A stretch of DNA of 64,000 bases, taken from assembly GCA_004570425.1 (NCBI GenBank), contig SPQJ01000016.1, positions 1 through 64,000 on the forward strand. Reading direction: 5' to 3'. The DNA comes from Bacillus sp. AZ43 (GTDB lineage: Bacteria; Actinomycetota; Actinomycetes; Mycobacteriales; Geodermatophilaceae). Below, piece by piece: positions 22,580-32,317 of this stretch. The translations under genes and the position numbers were made by a program. Below the pieces are notes generated by a model. It made no database searches. It saw nothing but the letters and a program-made list of their open reading frames with translations, and was not told the origin of the DNA. Position 1 is the first letter of the stretch, and each line of letters starts with the position of its first letter.

Positions 22580-23833
22580 TTGAGAAGGATCGAGAGCGGG
22601 ATCGTCCGCCCCGGGTGGGAGGCCGAGATCGAGGCCCAGGGCCTCGTCTACAACCGGACCGACCTGCCCGGCGGCGAGGTGCGCAGCTACTGGCGTGAGG
22701 GCCCGTTCTACGACTTCTCGATGGCCGAGGTCCAGCGCCTCGAGGGGGCGGTGTCGCAGCTGTTCGAGATGTGCGTGGCCGCGGGCGACCACGTGATCGA
22801 GAACGAGCTGTTCGACCGGATGGGTATCCCGCCGATGGCGCGCCCGCAGATCCGGCACACGTGGGAGGCCGAGCCGCCGAGCATCTACGGCCGCTTCGAC
22901 CTGCGCTACGACGGCGAGGGCCCGCCGAAGCTGCTCGAGTTCAACGCCGACACCCCGACGGGGTTGGTGGAGTCCGCCGTCACCCAGTGGAACTGGCACC
23001 TGTTCACCGGCCAGGGCACCGACCAGTGGAACGCCCTGCACGACACGCTCGTCGCCGCGTGGAGGCGCAACCTGCTCAGGTGGGAGCGGCGCACCGGCGT
23101 CCGCCCGCGGGTGCACCTGGCGTGGACCAGCGAGGAGAAGTCCGGCGAGGACCGGATGACCGTCGCCTACCTCATGGACACCGTCGTCCAGGCCGGCTAC
23201 GAGGCCATCGAGCTCGTCGTCGAGGACATCGTGCTCGACGACGGCGACGGCCGGTTCTACGACCAGCAGGGCCGCCACCTCGACGTCGTCTTCAAGCTCT
23301 ACCCGTGGGAGTGGCTGATCGAGGACGAGTTCGGCCCCGCGGTCCTCGCCGACGGCATGCGTCCGGGCGGGACGACGTGGATCGAGCCCGCCTACAAGAT
23401 GCTGTGGAGCACCAAGGCGCTGCTGCCGATCCTCTGGCAGCTGTTCGGCACCGATCCGGTGCTCGGCCAGTACCTGCTGCCGGCCTACTTCGCCGACGAG
23501 ATGCCGTCGTCCTGGCGCGACTACGTGCGCAAGCCGCTGTGGGGCCGGGAGGGTGCCAACGTGGCGATCGTCCGCGACGGCGCGGTCGCCGCGGAGCTGC
23601 CGGGCCGGTACGGGACGGAGGGCTTCGTCGTCCAGGAGCTCGCGCCCCTGCCGGACTTCCCCGGAGTCGACGGGTCGCACCATCCGGTGCTGGGCGCCTG
23701 GGTGGTCGACGGCGAGCCGGCCGGGCTGGGCATCCGCGAGAGCGACGGCCTGATCACCGACAACCTGAGCTTCTTCGTGCCGCACACGATCGACCACCGG
23801 CTCCCGGCGGCGAACGGGCGCGCCCGCGCATAG
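22580..23833 (+). CDS. Glutathionylspermidine synthase-family ATP-grasp enzyme
   Basis: 417 residues, matching the synthetase half of glutathionylspermidine synthase (YgiC/YjfC type) without the amidase domain. Conserved blocks are GRFDLRYDG...KLLEFNADTPTGLVE near 110-140, KLYPWEWL, WIEPAYKMLWSTKALLPILW, YVRKPLWGREGANV and TDNLSFFVPH at the end. It should ligate an amine to a peptide-like acid with ATP, but actinobacteria lack this glutathione pathway, so the substrate is unknown. TTG start 4 bases after the lipoprotein stop. Confidence 0.88.
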   Translation: MRRIESGIVRPGWEAEIEAQGLVYNRTDLPGGEVRSYWREGPFYDFSMAEVQRLEGAVSQLFEMCVAAGDHVIENELFDRMGIPPMARPQIRHTWEAEPPSIYGRFDLRYDGEGPPKLLEFNADTPTGLVESAVTQWNWHLFTGQGTDQWNALHDTLVAAWRRNLLRWERRTGVRPRVHLAWTSEEKSGEDRMTVAYLMDTVVQAGYEAIELVVEDIVLDDGDGRFYDQQGRHLDVVFKLYPWEWLIEDEFGPAVLADGMRPGGTTWIEPAYKMLWSTKALLPILWQLFGTDPVLGQYLLPAYFADEMPSSWRDYVRKPLWGREGANVAIVRDGAVAAELPGRYGTEGFVVQELAPLPDFPGVDGSHHPVLGAWVVDGEPAGLGIRESDGLITDNLSFFVPHTIDHRLPAANGRARA

Positions 23834-23842
23834 GTTCGGGAC

Positions 23843-24289
23843 ATGCCGCTGCAGGGGGAGTACGAGCCGAGCGCCGCCGACTGGGTCCGCGAGCAGGTGG
23901 AGCGCTACGAGGCCACCGGGGGACGGGAGGCGAACACGCTCCGCGACACCGGGCTGCCGATCGTCATCGTGAGCACCCGCGGGGTGAAGAGCGGGAAGGT
24001 CCGCAAGCTCGGTCTCATGCGGGTGGAGCACGACGGGGTCTACGCGATGGTCGGCTCGCAGGGGGGCGCGCCGACCGACCCCGGCTGGGTGCACAACCTC
24101 CGCGCGCACCCGGACCAGGTGACCCTGCAGGACGGCCCCGAGCCCTGGGACGGCGTCGCGCGCGAGATCACCGGCGAGGAGCGGGCGGTGTGGTGGGAGC
24201 GGGCCGTCGCCGCCTATCCCGACTACGCCGACTACCAGGAGAAGACCGACCGGGAGATCCCGGTCTTCCTCTTCGAGCGCACCGCCTGA
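23843..24289 (+). CDS. Nitroreductase/deazaflavin-dependent oxidoreductase (DDN family)
   Basis: 148 residues, the length of the F420H2-dependent Ddn/FDOR-A family (PF04075). Typical blocks are NTLRDTGLPIVIVSTRG, SGKVRKLGLMRVEHDG, YAMVGSQGGAPTDPGWVHNLRAHP and VWWERAVAAYPDYADYQ. These enzymes reduce quinones or other substrates with deazaflavin F420, at or near the membrane. TAGGTT ends 6 bases before the ATG, so the mRNA is probably leaderless. Confidence 0.92.
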   Translation: MPLQGEYEPSAADWVREQVERYEATGGREANTLRDTGLPIVIVSTRGVKSGKVRKLGLMRVEHDGVYAMVGSQGGAPTDPGWVHNLRAHPDQVTLQDGPEPWDGVAREITGEERAVWWERAVAAYPDYADYQEKTDREIPVFLFERTA

Positions 24290-24293
24290 GCGG

Positions 24294-25364
24294 TCACGGC
24301 AGCCCGCCCGCGAGTGCCGGGACGGCTGCCGCGACGTCGTCCGGGAGCGCGGTGAACGGCTCGACGGTGACGGTCCGCCTGCTGCCCGTGCCCGTCCACC
24401 GCCAGGTGGCCACGACCTGGCCGTCGTGCACGACGGTCGGGCGGAACATGCCGTTCCTCCCCGGGACGATGCGCTCGGCGAACTCGGCGGGGAGGACCGC
24501 CGTCCGGTCGGCGTAGCCGAGCACGTACTCGTCGAACCCCGGCAGCAGGTGGACCCCTGCCGCCTCGGCGCGGGCGGCGGCCAGCCGGTCGGGGGTGGCG
24601 GGGTCCATCAGGTACTCGGTGCCGTCGACGGTCACGGTCTCCAGGGTGGTCTCGACGGCCGCCAGCCCGGCCTTCACGTCGCGGACCGTCGTGCCCGCCC
24701 AGCGCACGAGGTCGGCGACCGTCGCCGGGCCGTGACCGGTGAAGAACCGCCGGGCCAGCTCGGCCTGCGCCTCCTCCCGCTCGAGCCGGCGTGCGGCGGG
24801 CACCCACTCGTCCAGCAGCACGAACAGCTGCTCGCCCGCGCCGTCGGTCGGGCCCAGGCAGAGCGTTCCGGTCTGGGACAGGTACCAGAGCAGGTGGTAG
24901 CCCCGCTGCCCGGTGACGGCGACACCGGCGTCGGTGATCGCCGCCAGCAGCTGCGCGCGCGAGGCCCGGCCCCCTCCGGACAGCGCCGTCAGCGCCGCCT
25001 CGCGGGCCCGTTCGGCCTGGGCCTCGTCGAGCTCGAGCGCGGCCCACCGCTTCCCGATGCCCGCGAGCGCGCGGGCGCCGACGGTGGCGAGCAGCCAGTG
25101 CAGGTCGTCGGCGGCGACCAGGTGGAGCGTGCCGCGCATGGGCCAGGACCGCACGACGTCACCGGCGTCGAGCGCCGCCGTCACCTCGGCACGCTGCCGG
25201 GCCCGCGTGCGCAGCGCCGTGGACACCAGCGCGCCCGGGTAGTCCTGCCCCTGCAGGGCGCCCAGGCGCCGGACGGCGTCGGCCGCCGTCGGCTCCCGCT
25301 CGCCGACCAGGCGCTGGGCCGCCAGGCGGAGCAGCCCGATCTCGTGCGACGTCGTCACGGCCAC
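24294..25364 (-). CDS. Winged-helix AlkZ-like protein (HTH_42)
   Basis: About 356 residues of the family that includes the DNA glycosylase AlkZ (PF06224). Features are the LGALQGQDYPGAL segment near residue 37, holding the Q-x-Q/QD motif used by AlkZ/YcaQ-type glycosylases, the SWPMRGTLHLVAADDL motif and the C-terminal GMFRPTVVHDGQVVATWRW domain. Some members unhook interstrand cross-links, while for most the activity is untested. Two GTG starts (25364, 25358) are possible. Divergent from a methyltransferase 33 bases away. Confidence 0.82.
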   Translation of the reverse strand: MAVTTSHEIGLLRLAAQRLVGEREPTAADAVRRLGALQGQDYPGALVSTALRTRARQRAEVTAALDAGDVVRSWPMRGTLHLVAADDLHWLLATVGARALAGIGKRWAALELDEAQAERAREAALTALSGGGRASRAQLLAAITDAGVAVTGQRGYHLLWYLSQTGTLCLGPTDGAGEQLFVLLDEWVPAARRLEREEAQAELARRFFTGHGPATVADLVRWAGTTVRDVKAGLAAVETTLETVTVDGTEYLMDPATPDRLAAARAEAAGVHLLPGFDEYVLGYADRTAVLPAEFAERIVPGRNGMFRPTVVHDGQVVATWRWTGTGSRRTVTVEPFTALPDDVAAAVPALAGGLP

Positions 25365-25397
25365 ACCGTCGCATCCGGGTGCGACAGACTCCAGCCC

Positions 25398-25976
25398 GTG
25401 CGCGCGGAGGACTGGGACGAGCGGTACGCCGAGCGGCAGCAGTGGTCGTCGGAGCCGAACGCGCTGGTGGCCGAGCTGCTCGCGGACCTGGAGCCCGGCG
25501 ACGCCGTGGACCTCGCGGCGGGGGAGGGGCGGCACGCGCTGTGGCTGGCCGCCCGGGGCTGGCGGGTCACGGCGGTCGACTTCTCCGCCGTCGGGCTCGA
25601 CCGCGGACGCGCCCGACCGGGAGCCGGGGCGGTCGCCTGGGTGGCGGCCGACGTCTCCACGTGGGGGACGGCGCCGGCGAGCCAGGACCTCGTGCTGGTC
25701 GCCTACCTGCACCTGCCCGAGCGGGACATGCGCGAGGTCCTCACCCGCGCCGTGGGGTGGCTGCGCCCCGGTGGCCGGCTGCTGGTGCTGGGCCACGACG
25801 TCGACAACCTCACCCGCGGAGCGGGCGGGCCGCAGGAGCCGGGGATCCTGCACAGCGTCGAGCGGCTCGCGCCGGTCGCCGACCTCCTCGACGTCGACCG
25901 GCTGGAGCAGGTGCCGCGGCAGACGCCGGCCGGGGTCGCCGTGGACGTCGTGCTCTGGGGACGCAGACCCTCCTGA
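25398..25976 (+). CDS. Class I SAM-dependent methyltransferase
   Basis: 192 residues resembling TehB/thiopurine-like small methyltransferases. WDERYAERQQWSSEPNALV at the N-terminus is typical of the group; motif I is AVDLAAGEGRHALWLAARGW, then the VTAVDFSAVGL strand and later WLRPGGRLLVLGHD. Such enzymes often detoxify metalloids or thiols, but the substrate is unknown. GTG at 25398 follows an AGACT -10-like element by 7 bases, in keeping with leaderless translation. Confidence 0.82.
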   Translation: MRAEDWDERYAERQQWSSEPNALVAELLADLEPGDAVDLAAGEGRHALWLAARGWRVTAVDFSAVGLDRGRARPGAGAVAWVAADVSTWGTAPASQDLVLVAYLHLPERDMREVLTRAVGWLRPGGRLLVLGHDVDNLTRGAGGPQEPGILHSVERLAPVADLLDVDRLEQVPRQTPAGVAVDVVLWGRRPS

Positions 25977-26006
25977 ACACGTGATCCCGGAGGTACGGTG
26001 CCGCGC

Positions 26007-26129
26007 ATGGCGAGGACGAGCAGTGCCCGGGCGCGAGCCGAGCGACGCAGGCGGATGATGGCGATGGTCATCGTCTTCGGGATGATCCTGGCCGCGGCCG
26101 CCGCGGTCATCTCGATGATGCTCGGCTGA
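26007..26129 (+). CDS. Tiny single-span membrane peptide
   Basis: 40 residues. A basic N-terminus (MARTSSARARAERRRR) is followed by one hydrophobic helix (MVIVFGMILAAAAAVISMML). TACGGT ends 7 bases before the ATG, the arrangement of several other leaderless genes in this window, which supports expression. The positive-inside rule places the N-terminus in the cytoplasm. Function unknown. Confidence 0.5.
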   Translation: MARTSSARARAERRRRMMAMVIVFGMILAAAAAVISMMLG

Positions 26130-26139
26130 CCAGCCGCCC

Positions 26140-26565
26140 GTGCCCGACGAGATCGAGGCCTGGTTCGACGCGGCCGGACCCCGCGGCGAGGAGCTCCGGC
26201 GGGTCGACGCGCTGGTGATGGCCGCGGCACCGGGCATCGACCGGCAGCTGGTGCCCATGGGGTCCTCGGCGATGCTCGGCTACGGATTCCTGCCCTACCG
26301 GCCCAGGTCGGCCAAGGAGACGACGACGGTCCCGCTGATCGCACTGGCGGCGCAGAAGCGGCACCTCTCCCTCTACGTCTGCGCCGTGGTCGACGGCGGC
26401 TATCTGGCCGAGACGCGCGCCGACCGGCTCGGGAAGGTCTCCTGCGGCAAGAGCTGCATCCGCTTCACCTCGCTCGACACGGTCGACGCCGCGGAGCTGA
26501 GCACCCTCGTGCGCGACGCCGTGGCCGCGACGGCGGCCGGCGACAACGCGTACGCCGCCTCCTGA
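26140..26565 (+). CDS. DUF1801 domain protein
   Basis: 141 residues with the DUF1801/YdhG-like pattern: VDALVMAAAPGIDRQL, GYGFLPYRPRSA...TTTVPLIALAAQKRHLSLYV, then GKVSCGKSCIRFTSLDTVD. The family is small, cytoplasmic and of unknown biochemical role. GTG start 11 bases after the tiny membrane-peptide gene, so co-transcription is likely. Confidence 0.85.
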   Translation: MPDEIEAWFDAAGPRGEELRRVDALVMAAAPGIDRQLVPMGSSAMLGYGFLPYRPRSAKETTTVPLIALAAQKRHLSLYVCAVVDGGYLAETRADRLGKVSCGKSCIRFTSLDTVDAAELSTLVRDAVAATAAGDNAYAAS

Positions 26566-26595
26566 TCCGCGGCACGCCGCCTCCCACCTGCGGCG

Positions 26596-26609
26596 GGGAC
26601 CTTCGTCCC
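26596..26609. promoter_or_regulatory. DosR/DevR-like palindrome
   Basis: GGGACCTTCGTCCC carries the inverted GGGAC/GTCCC half-sites of the dormancy regulator DosR (core GGGACTNNNGTCCC). It lies 117 bases before the 69-residue protein gene. A second inverted repeat, CACCG-GTCA-CGGTG (26626-26639), lies between. The surrounding 160-bp gap (26566-26725) holds no gene I can support. Confidence 0.35.
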
Positions 26610-26725
26610 TGGCTCCCAGGAGTCACACCGGTCACGGTGTTCGAGCACGGCGCCGGCTGCTGCAACCAGCGGGCGGCCTCCGGGGGACCTCACCGCCGCT
26701 CCGCGGCTCGCACGAAGGACCGTCC

Positions 26726-26935
26726 ATGACCTTGGCCGTCCCGCCCACCGCGCCCGACCCCTCCGTCCGCTCCGCCATCGCGCGACTCCGCCAGGAGTTC
26801 CCCGAACTCGGCCCGGGGCCGATCGTGCTCGTCGTCCGCACCTGCCGCGAGGAACTCCGCGGCTCGCCCACCGACGCCCTCCCGGAGCTGGTCGAGCGCC
26901 TGGCCCGCCAGCGCCTGCGGGTCTCCCTGGACTGA
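26726..26935 (+). CDS. Small three-helix-bundle protein
   Basis: 69 residues: a Pro-rich start, then VRSAIARLRQEFPELGPGPIVLVVRTCREEL and LPELVERLARQRLRV, the pattern of the short actinobacterial 'three-helix bundle dimerization domain' proteins. The family often pairs with stress or arsenate-reductase genes. Here it stands alone behind a possible DosR-like box. ATG preceded by GAAGGACCG. Function unknown. Confidence 0.7.
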   Translation: MTLAVPPTAPDPSVRSAIARLRQEFPELGPGPIVLVVRTCREELRGSPTDALPELVERLARQRLRVSLD

Positions 26936-27000
26936 GGCTCCCGGCCGCGCCGCCCCGGTGCCGCGGGAAACGTGGTTGCCCGGGCCGGGAGGATGTCGGG

Positions 27001-28620
<1,620 letters not shown>

Positions 28621-28625
28621 ACGAC

Positions 28626-28658
28626 GCGGCCGGCCGCCCCGGGGGGACGGCCGGCCGC
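28626..28658. terminator. Bidirectional hairpin
   Basis: GCGGCCGGCCG pairs with CGGCCGGCCGC (11 bp, perfect) between the ABC-F stop (28620) and the stop of the convergent DUF4190 gene (28669). Confidence 0.65.
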
Positions 28659-28668
28659 GGCGCGCTGG

Positions 28669-29499
28669 TCACTGGATCGCGAAGGCGACCCGCTCGTCGG
28701 AGCCGAAGCTCACGGTCGGCTCGATCGTGAGCTGACCCCCGGGGATGGCGGTCGGGGCGACGTCCATGCAGAACTGGAAGGTGTCGACCCCGCCGGGGTT
28801 GAGCGTCGGCGCGTCCATGGCGTCGTCCGGGAGGACCGCCGAGCACTCGGTGTCGCTGTACTGCCGGTTGTCCGTGCCGTGGAACACGGCCGTGAGGTCC
28901 CACCCGGGCATGCCCTCGTCGGTGCCGGTGTACGTGACGGTGAGCTGGGTGATGACGTACTGCCCGGCCGGCGGCTCGTTGAAGTCGTTCGCAGCGGCGA
29001 CCGTCGCATTCGCGTCGAGCTCGACGGCGTCCACGATCACCTCGTAGTCACCGACCTGCGCCGGGGCGCCGAGCGGCACGACCTCGGGCGCCGCGACCGG
29101 CTCCTCCGCCTCGGCGGTCGGGTCCGCCGGGTCGAGCTCGGACTGCTCGATGCCCTCGTTGATGCTCTTCTCGACCTCCTCGATCGCCTCGACGAACAGC
29201 AGCTGCGTCAGGATCACCAGGACGATCGCGATCACCGACGTCACGAGACCGGTGATGGCCATGCCCGTGCCGCTGTGGGTGCCCCGCCGGGCCCGGAGGA
29301 GTGCCGGGATGCCGAGGCCGAGGCCGACGAGCGCGATGACCGCGGCGACGTTGTTGATGATCGGGATCCAGCTGAGCAGCAGCGCGATGATGCCGAGCAC
29401 CATCGACGCGATCGCCAGGCCGGCCCCCTGCTTGGGCGGCGGGGCGTAGGACGGCGGCGGCCCGTACTGCTGGTGGGGGGCCTGCGGCGGGTAGGACAC
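28669..29499 (-). CDS. DUF4190 / DUF4352-type membrane protein
   Basis: 276 residues. A Pro/Gln/Tyr-rich cytoplasmic start is followed by two DUF4190-like membrane helices (about 28-70 and 78-102). An acidic Glu/Pro linker leads to an outside immunoglobulin-like domain (about 145-275) resembling DUF4352 (VGDYEVIVDAVELDANATV..., GQYVITQLTVTYTG). The GTG start has GAGGAG 6 bases upstream. Such proteins are secreted or anchored antigen-like (MPT63-fold) proteins of unknown role. Confidence 0.82.
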   Translation of the reverse strand: MSYPPQAPHQQYGPPPSYAPPPKQGAGLAIASMVLGIIALLLSWIPIINNVAAVIALVGLGLGIPALLRARRGTHSGTGMAITGLVTSVIAIVLVILTQLLFVEAIEEVEKSINEGIEQSELDPADPTAEAEEPVAAPEVVPLGAPAQVGDYEVIVDAVELDANATVAAANDFNEPPAGQYVITQLTVTYTGTDEGMPGWDLTAVFHGTDNRQYSDTECSAVLPDDAMDAPTLNPGGVDTFQFCMDVAPTAIPGGQLTIEPTVSFGSDERVAFAIQ

Positions 29500-29635
29500 G
29501 GTCGCTCCTCGGTCGGGCACACGGATACGGACGGGACCGTATGGCCGGTGCCACCGGTCGGGCGGACCTGGGCCGCGACACGAGCCGCGGGCTCCCACCC
29601 GCCTCACCGGCCTCCGCCGATGCACCGCGGGCAGG

Positions 29636-30865
29636 TCAGCCGAAGGAGCGGCCCTCGCCCCGGTAGGTCGGCATCGTGCCGGTCAGCGCGTCGCCGGACA
29701 GGAGGTGCAGTTCGTCGACGTGCTCGCAGATCTCGCCGGCCTTCGCGTGCCGGAACCAGACGCGGTCGCCGATCGAGAGCCGGGTCGCGGACGCGCCGCG
29801 CAGCGGCGTCTGCACCTCCCCGACACCCTCGGCGGGCAGCCAGCGCAGCCCGGCCGGATAGGTCGGCACCGGCAGCCGGTCGGCACCCGGTGGCCCGGAG
29901 GCGATCCACCCGCCACCGGCCACGGTGACCGTCCCGGGGGAGGGTGCGCGGGTGACCGGGACGGCGTAGAACGCGGCGGGCCGCCCGGTGAAGGCGCGGT
30001 ACCCGTCGAAGAGCGCCGGGTGGTAGAGCCCCGACCCGGCCGCCACCTCGGTGACCGCCGCCTCGGCGCTGGTGCGCTCGACGCTGCCGGTGCCGCCGCC
30101 GTTGACGAACTCCAGCGGCGCCACCTCCGAGACTGCGGCGACGACGGCTGCCCGTCGGGCGGCCAGCTCCCTCCCCGAGACGGCCTGCATGCCGCGGACG
30201 GCGAGGCCGCGGACCGGGCGCTGCGCGGGGGCGTCCTGGACCCCCGCGATCTGCGCCTCGTAGACCATGACGCCGACCAGCCGGAAGCCCGGCCGTGCCA
30301 CGACCTGCCGGGCGAGCGCCGCGGCGTCGGCCGGCGAGTGGACGGGGGAGCGTCGGACGCCGACGTGCACCCGTCCGCCGGCGACCCGCAGCGACGCGTC
30401 GACGTCCAGGCAGATCCGCAGGTCGGGACGGCGTCCCGGCGGGACGACGGCGTCGACCAGGTCCAGGTGGGCGACCGAGTCCACCATGAGGGTCACCCGG
30501 GCCGCCAGCGCCTCGTCGGCCGCCAGCGCCCGCAGCGCCGCGCGGTCGGCGGTCGGGTAGCCGACGACGGCGTCGGTGGTGACCGGCTCCTCACCGCCGA
30601 CGAGCCAGAGCGCCTCGGGCAGCGAGTAGGCGAGCACGCCGGAGAAGCCGGGGCGGGCGAGGACCCGCCGCAGCACGCCGCGGGCCCGCACCGACTTGCT
30701 GGCGACCCGGATGGGCGTGCTCCCCGCGCGGCGGACGAGGTCGTCGGCGTTGGCGTCCAGGGCGTCGAGGTCGAGCACGGCCACCGGAGGGTCGAGCGCC
30801 GCGGTCGCGCGGTCCAGCCGGGCGCGTTCCCGCTCGCCGGGGGAGTCGGTGGAGGGGAGGCTCAT
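29636..30865 (-). CDS. PLP-dependent alanine-racemase-fold amino acid deaminase/aldolase
   Basis: 409 residues of the D-threonine aldolase/D-serine dehydratase-like family. The N-terminal TIM barrel contains AVLDLDALDANADDLVRRAG and the PLP lysine in IRVASKSV (~52). FVNGGGTGSVERT binds the phosphate. The C-terminal beta domain has VWFRHAKAGEICEHVDELHLL, giving the metal His/Cys pair typical of the group. The substrate is probably a D-amino acid or 3-hydroxy amino acid. Divergent from the sugar-lactone oxidase. Confidence 0.83.
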   Translation of the reverse strand: MSLPSTDSPGERERARLDRATAALDPPVAVLDLDALDANADDLVRRAGSTPIRVASKSVRARGVLRRVLARPGFSGVLAYSLPEALWLVGGEEPVTTDAVVGYPTADRAALRALAADEALAARVTLMVDSVAHLDLVDAVVPPGRRPDLRICLDVDASLRVAGGRVHVGVRRSPVHSPADAAALARQVVARPGFRLVGVMVYEAQIAGVQDAPAQRPVRGLAVRGMQAVSGRELAARRAAVVAAVSEVAPLEFVNGGGTGSVERTSAEAAVTEVAAGSGLYHPALFDGYRAFTGRPAAFYAVPVTRAPSPGTVTVAGGGWIASGPPGADRLPVPTYPAGLRWLPAEGVGEVQTPLRGASATRLSIGDRVWFRHAKAGEICEHVDELHLLSGDALTGTMPTYRGEGRSFG

Positions 30866-30970
30866 CGGGGGCGAGCGTGCCGCTTCCCGTGCGGTCGGGT
30901 CAACCGGGACCACGGCGTTGACCTGGGGATCCGTGGCCTGCAGAGTGCGAGGACCGACGAAGGAGGGTGC

Positions 30971-32305
30971 GTGACCGAGGCTCCGGTGTGGGAGGCGGCG
31001 CGGACGCGGTGGCGCAACTGGGCGGGCAACCAGCGGGCCGAGGCCGACGTCGTGCAGCCCGGCTCGGCCGCCGAGGTCGCCGACGTGCTGACCGGCGCCG
31101 CCGCCAGGGGGCGGCGGGTGCGGCCCATCGGCAGCGGTCATTCGTTCTCCGCCATCGGCCTGCCGGACGACGTCCAGCTCGGTTGCGCCCGGCTCGACAC
31201 GGTCGGCGAGATCTCCGACGACGGGCTGGTGACCGTCGGCGCCGGCACCACCCTGCACCGGCTCAACGCCGAGCTGGTGCGGCGCGGCTGGTCGCTGACC
31301 AACCTGGGCGACATCGACCGGCAGACCATCGCCGGGGCGCTGTCCACCGGCACCCACGGCACCGGCGCCGCGTACGGCGGGCTCGCCACGCAGGTGCGGG
31401 CCATCGAGCTGGTGACGCCGGCGGGGGAGGTGCTGCGCTGCGACGCGACCCGCTCCCCGGAGGTCTTCTCGGCGGCCCGGGTCGGCCTGGGCGCACTTGG
31501 CGTGGTCACGTCGGTGACCCTGCAGGCCGTGCCCGCGTTCGCCCTCCGCGCCGTGGAGGGACCGGGCACGCTGACGGCGGCGATCGAGGGCTTCGAGGAG
31601 CTCATGACCTCGACCGACCACGTCGAGTTCTACTGGTTCCCGCACACCGACGTGACGTTGCTGAAGTGCAACACCCGGGTGCCGCTGGAGGAGGGCCTCT
31701 CGCCCCTGCCGCGGTGGCGGTCGGTCTGGGACGACGAGATCGTCGCCAACGCCGCCTTCGCCGGGGTCGTGGCCACGGGCAAGGCGATCCCCGGCCTGAT
31801 CCCGCCCCTGGCGAGGATCTCGGCGCGGGCACTGGCTGCCCGGTCGTGGACCGACCACTCGCACCGGGTGTTCGTGAGCCGGCGCCGCGTCCGGTTCCTC
31901 GAGATGGAGTACGGCATCCCGCGGGCCGACGCCCCGGCGGTGCTGGCCGAGCTGCGGCGGGTGCACGAGGCCAGCGACTGGCGCTCGGCCTTCCCCGTCG
32001 AGGTGCGGCTGGCCGCGGCCGACGACGTCCCGCTGTCGACCGCGTCGGGCCGGGACACCTGCTACATCGCCGCCCACGTCCCCGCGGGAACGGAGCCCGG
32101 GCCGTGGTTCGCCGCGCTCGAGGCCATCGCCGGAGAGGTGGGGGGCCGCCCGCACTGGGGGAAGCTGCACGGCCTGGCGGCGGGGGCGCTCGCCACCCGC
32201 TATCCCCGGTTCGGCGAGTTCGTGGCGCTCCGGGACCGGCTCGACCCCGGCGGCGTCCTCGGCAACGCCCATCTCGACCGGATCCTGGGCCCGGTCACCC
32301 GCTGA
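30971..32305 (+). CDS. FAD-linked D-arabinono-1,4-lactone oxidase-type oxidoreductase
   Basis: 444 residues. The FAD-binding PCMH domain (about 15-185) has GSGHSFS, where the His is the usual covalent flavin site in this family, and GALSTGTHGTG. An ALO-type C-terminal domain ends in HWGKLHGL and RLDPGGVLGNAHLDRILG. It oxidises a sugar lactone or alditol (D-arabinono-1,4-lactone, L-gulono-lactone or similar). AGGAGG lies 4 bases before the GTG. The long open frame upstream of 30971 in this frame is GC-rich antisense to the PLP enzyme and not coding. Confidence 0.92.
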   Translation: MTEAPVWEAARTRWRNWAGNQRAEADVVQPGSAAEVADVLTGAAARGRRVRPIGSGHSFSAIGLPDDVQLGCARLDTVGEISDDGLVTVGAGTTLHRLNAELVRRGWSLTNLGDIDRQTIAGALSTGTHGTGAAYGGLATQVRAIELVTPAGEVLRCDATRSPEVFSAARVGLGALGVVTSVTLQAVPAFALRAVEGPGTLTAAIEGFEELMTSTDHVEFYWFPHTDVTLLKCNTRVPLEEGLSPLPRWRSVWDDEIVANAAFAGVVATGKAIPGLIPPLARISARALAARSWTDHSHRVFVSRRRVRFLEMEYGIPRADAPAVLAELRRVHEASDWRSAFPVEVRLAAADDVPLSTASGRDTCYIAAHVPAGTEPGPWFAALEAIAGEVGGRPHWGKLHGLAAGALATRYPRFGEFVALRDRLDPGGVLGNAHLDRILGPVTR

Positions 32306-32317
32306 GCGACCGCGCCG

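Noticed and set aside
29705-30970. N-terminal extension of the lactone oxidase in an uninterrupted frame
   Set aside because: The extension is antisense to the PLP enzyme, has no oxidase motifs, and AGGAGG marks the start at 30971.
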